From NCBI RefSeq assembly GCF_900115585.1, contig NZ_FOWZ01000001.1:124001-188000 (forward strand): a stretch of 64,000 nt of DNA, in the 5' to 3' direction. Below, piece after piece: positions 62,667 through 64,000 of this stretch (position 1 is the first letter of the stretch; the number at the start of each line of letters is the position of its first letter). This stretch comes from Qipengyuania nanhaisediminis (GTDB taxonomy: Bacteria > Pseudomonadota > Alphaproteobacteria > Sphingomonadales > Sphingomonadaceae). Position numbers and translations under genes: made by a program. Under the pieces are notes generated by a model that worked only from the letters and a program-made list of their open reading frames with translations, was not told the DNA's origin and did not search any database.

Positions 62667-64000
62667 TTAGAATTCCTTGCGCAGGTCGATCGAGAACTGG
62701 CGTCCCCGAGCGCTGTGCAAGCTGCCATAGAACCCGTAGCTTTCATCGGCAATCGGCGGCGCTTCGTTGGTGATGTTATTGATGCTGAAGCGCAGGCGCG
62801 TTCCATCGAGAGCGTTGTCGGCCTCGATCTCGTAGCTGATCGATGCGTTCATGGTGAACCAGTCGTCGACCTCGAAAAATTCCGCCGTCTCGTCGTTCTG
62901 GGCGCTGGGATCGAAGACCCTGCCGACATAGCGGCCGAACAGGTTTACCCGTACCGGACCGTCGCTCCAGGTGATCGATCCGGAATAGCGCCATTTCGGG
63001 CGACCATCGATTTCGAGCAATTCGCCGAAACCCTCGGGCTGGAGGGCAGCGACATCGCTGATCGAAAGTTCCGGAATTGCCTCGAGCAGCGGCGTGAGCT
63101 CGGTGAACAGCGGCAGGGCTTCGGGGCCCGCTTCCTGCTCGAAACCGAGCAGGCGCGCTGCGTTGACCTGAATGTCGAAGTCGCCAAAGCCGGTATCGAA
63201 TTCATAGAAAAGCCCGAAATCGAGGCCTTCCGACGTGCGCTGGTCGAGGTTGCGATAGGGGTTGAGGATCTGCTGGACGTCACCGGCTGGCAGGATCCCC
63301 GTCCCCTCGTACAGCGCGATCTGGCCCGCGTCCGGATCATCGCGAACGACGTTCGGGTTGAAGCTGCCCTGCAGGCGCAGGACGAGGTCGAGCAAGAGCG
63401 CATTGCGATTGCCGAAGATGCCGATGATGCCATCCTGCTTCACGCGCCAGTAGTCGGCAGTGAGCGTCAGGCCCGGAATGAAGCTCGGCTCGAACACGGC
63501 GCCAAGGTTGATGCTTTCCGTTTCTTCCGGCTCCAGCGTTCCGGCTCCGGTCCGGAAGTCGATCGTACCGACCGTGCCGCAATCGGGCACATCGTCTTCA
63601 TCGCCCTTGATGATCTCTGCGACGCATTCGACAGCCCGGACCACCGAGTTGGAACGCGTCGTCCCCTCGTCGTTGATCTGGATGAGGTTCGGCGCGCGGA
63701 AGCCCTGCGAATAGGCGCCGCGCAGCAGCAGGTCGGAGAACGGACGCCAGGCCACTGCAGCCCTCGGCACGAAGGCGCTGGTCGAATCCGAGAAATCCTC
63801 GAAGCGGGCGGCGAGCTGGACTTCCAGCTCGTTCACCAGCGGAATGCCCATGTCGGGCGATACGACCGGGATCAGCGCTTCGGCAAAGGCCGAATAGACC
63901 TCGCGGCTGCCGCTGGTGTCGGGCGATGGGCTGGACCCGAGGACGTCGCTGCCGAAGAAGTCGCCGTTCACGGCATTGGTGAAGGTGATCGTCCCGTCGA
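62667..64000 (-). CDS. TonB-dependent receptor, N-terminus cut by window
   Basis: C-terminal 444 residues of an outer-membrane β-barrel. It shows alternating polar/aromatic strands (FVPRAAVAWRPFSDLLLRGAYSQGFRAPNL, SINLGAVFEPSFIPGLTLTADYWRVKQDGI) and ends with the aromatic RGRQFSIDLRKEF, as TonB receptors do. DFRTGAGTLEPEETESIN is a family loop. The frame is open to base 64000. 23 nt upstream of the M14 gene, so it heads the operon. Ligand probably peptide-like from context. Confidence 0.92.
   Translation of the reverse strand, partial: DGTITFTNAVNGDFFGSDVLGSSPSPDTSGSREVYSAFAEALIPVVSPDMGIPLVNELEVQLAARFEDFSDSTSAFVPRAAVAWRPFSDLLLRGAYSQGFRAPNLIQINDEGTTRSNSVVRAVECVAEIIKGDEDDVPDCGTVGTIDFRTGAGTLEPEETESINLGAVFEPSFIPGLTLTADYWRVKQDGIIGIFGNRNALLLDLVLRLQGSFNPNVVRDDPDAGQIALYEGTGILPAGDVQQILNPYRNLDQRTSEGLDFGLFYEFDTGFGDFDIQVNAARLLGFEQEAGPEALPLFTELTPLLEAIPELSISDVAALQPEGFGELLEIDGRPKWRYSGSITWSDGPVRVNLFGRYVGRVFDPSAQNDETAEFFEVDDWFTMNASISYEIEADNALDGTRLRFSINNITNEAPPIADESYGFYGSLHSARGRQFSIDLRKEF

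Noticed and set aside
1-64000. tRNA, rRNA, CRISPR array, transposase or prophage genes
   Set aside because: No cloverleaf-like or repeat-spacer structures and no recognisable mobile-element proteins were seen on either strand.

Overview
This 64 kb window is high-GC chromosomal DNA from an alphaproteobacterium, most likely Sphingomonadales and probably Erythrobacteraceae (Erythrobacter/Qipengyuania/Altererythrobacter-like). The inference rests on protein character and local order: rpsT next to dnaA, rpmH-rnpA-yidD-yidC-engB, a CC_3452-type small secreted protein, UPF0262, the zinc-free 41-residue L36, and frequent GTG/TTG starts. I see no rRNA, tRNA, CRISPR array, insertion sequence or prophage. 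The DNA is gene-dense with many 1-4 nt start/stop overlaps.

Layout. 1-10 kb: PBP1A (cut by the window edge), msrB, rpsT, dnaA, a DUF983 protein, a MoeB/ThiF enzyme, a membrane protein, sirtuin cobB, then dapB-ion channel-nth. 10-17 kb: dicarboxylate symporter with a possibly broken small gene behind it, dapE, cupin, GST plus S1/P1 nuclease, VOC protein, JmjC-like cupin, AraC regulator. 17-21.6 kb: rpmH-rnpA-yidD-yidC-engB and a ClpP-like secreted protein. 21.8-28.5 kb: ComM ATPase, a lipoprotein serpin, small unknowns, HxlR regulator, CC_3452 protein, HAD hydrolase, rpmJ, galE. 28.5-36.2 kb: DUF4136 lipoprotein with a cytosolic-type M14 peptidase, a UPF0262-GH25-cdd-LD-carboxypeptidase operon, dnaB, a phospholipase-D-type synthase. 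36.3-41.4 kb: rpoZ, DUF3667, two small exported proteins, ftsH, TetR. 41.5-45.8 kb: a TetR-linked ABC/HlyD/TolC-type exporter whose permease has an in-frame amber codon. 45.7-49.4 kb: a tightly coupled DUF3604-parvulin-HupE/UreJ operon. 49.5-58.3 kb: exoD, acyl-CoA/aldehyde genes, moeA-moaA, and an ACAD10/11-like kinase-dehydrogenase pair. 58.6-64 kb: D-amino-acid dehydrogenase facing an operon of TonB receptor (cut), M14 lipoprotein and N-acyl-D-amino-acid deacylase.

How it works together. Most of the window is housekeeping: replication (dnaA, dnaB), wall synthesis and turnover (PBP1A, dapB, dapE, LD-carboxypeptidase, GH25), membrane protein biogenesis (yidC/yidD/ftsH), cofactors (moaA/moeA). 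The accessory interest lies in the DUF3604-parvulin-HupE operon (best candidate for a poorly described system), the serpin with its Shine-Dalgarno buried in a hairpin, the amber-interrupted exporter under paired palindromic operators, a dense palindrome cluster near 25.0 kb, and the peptide/D-amino-acid scavenging island at the right end. Minor oddities include a probable CTG start with CTGA overlap and four convergent gene pairs that share a single CTAG/CTAA stop.
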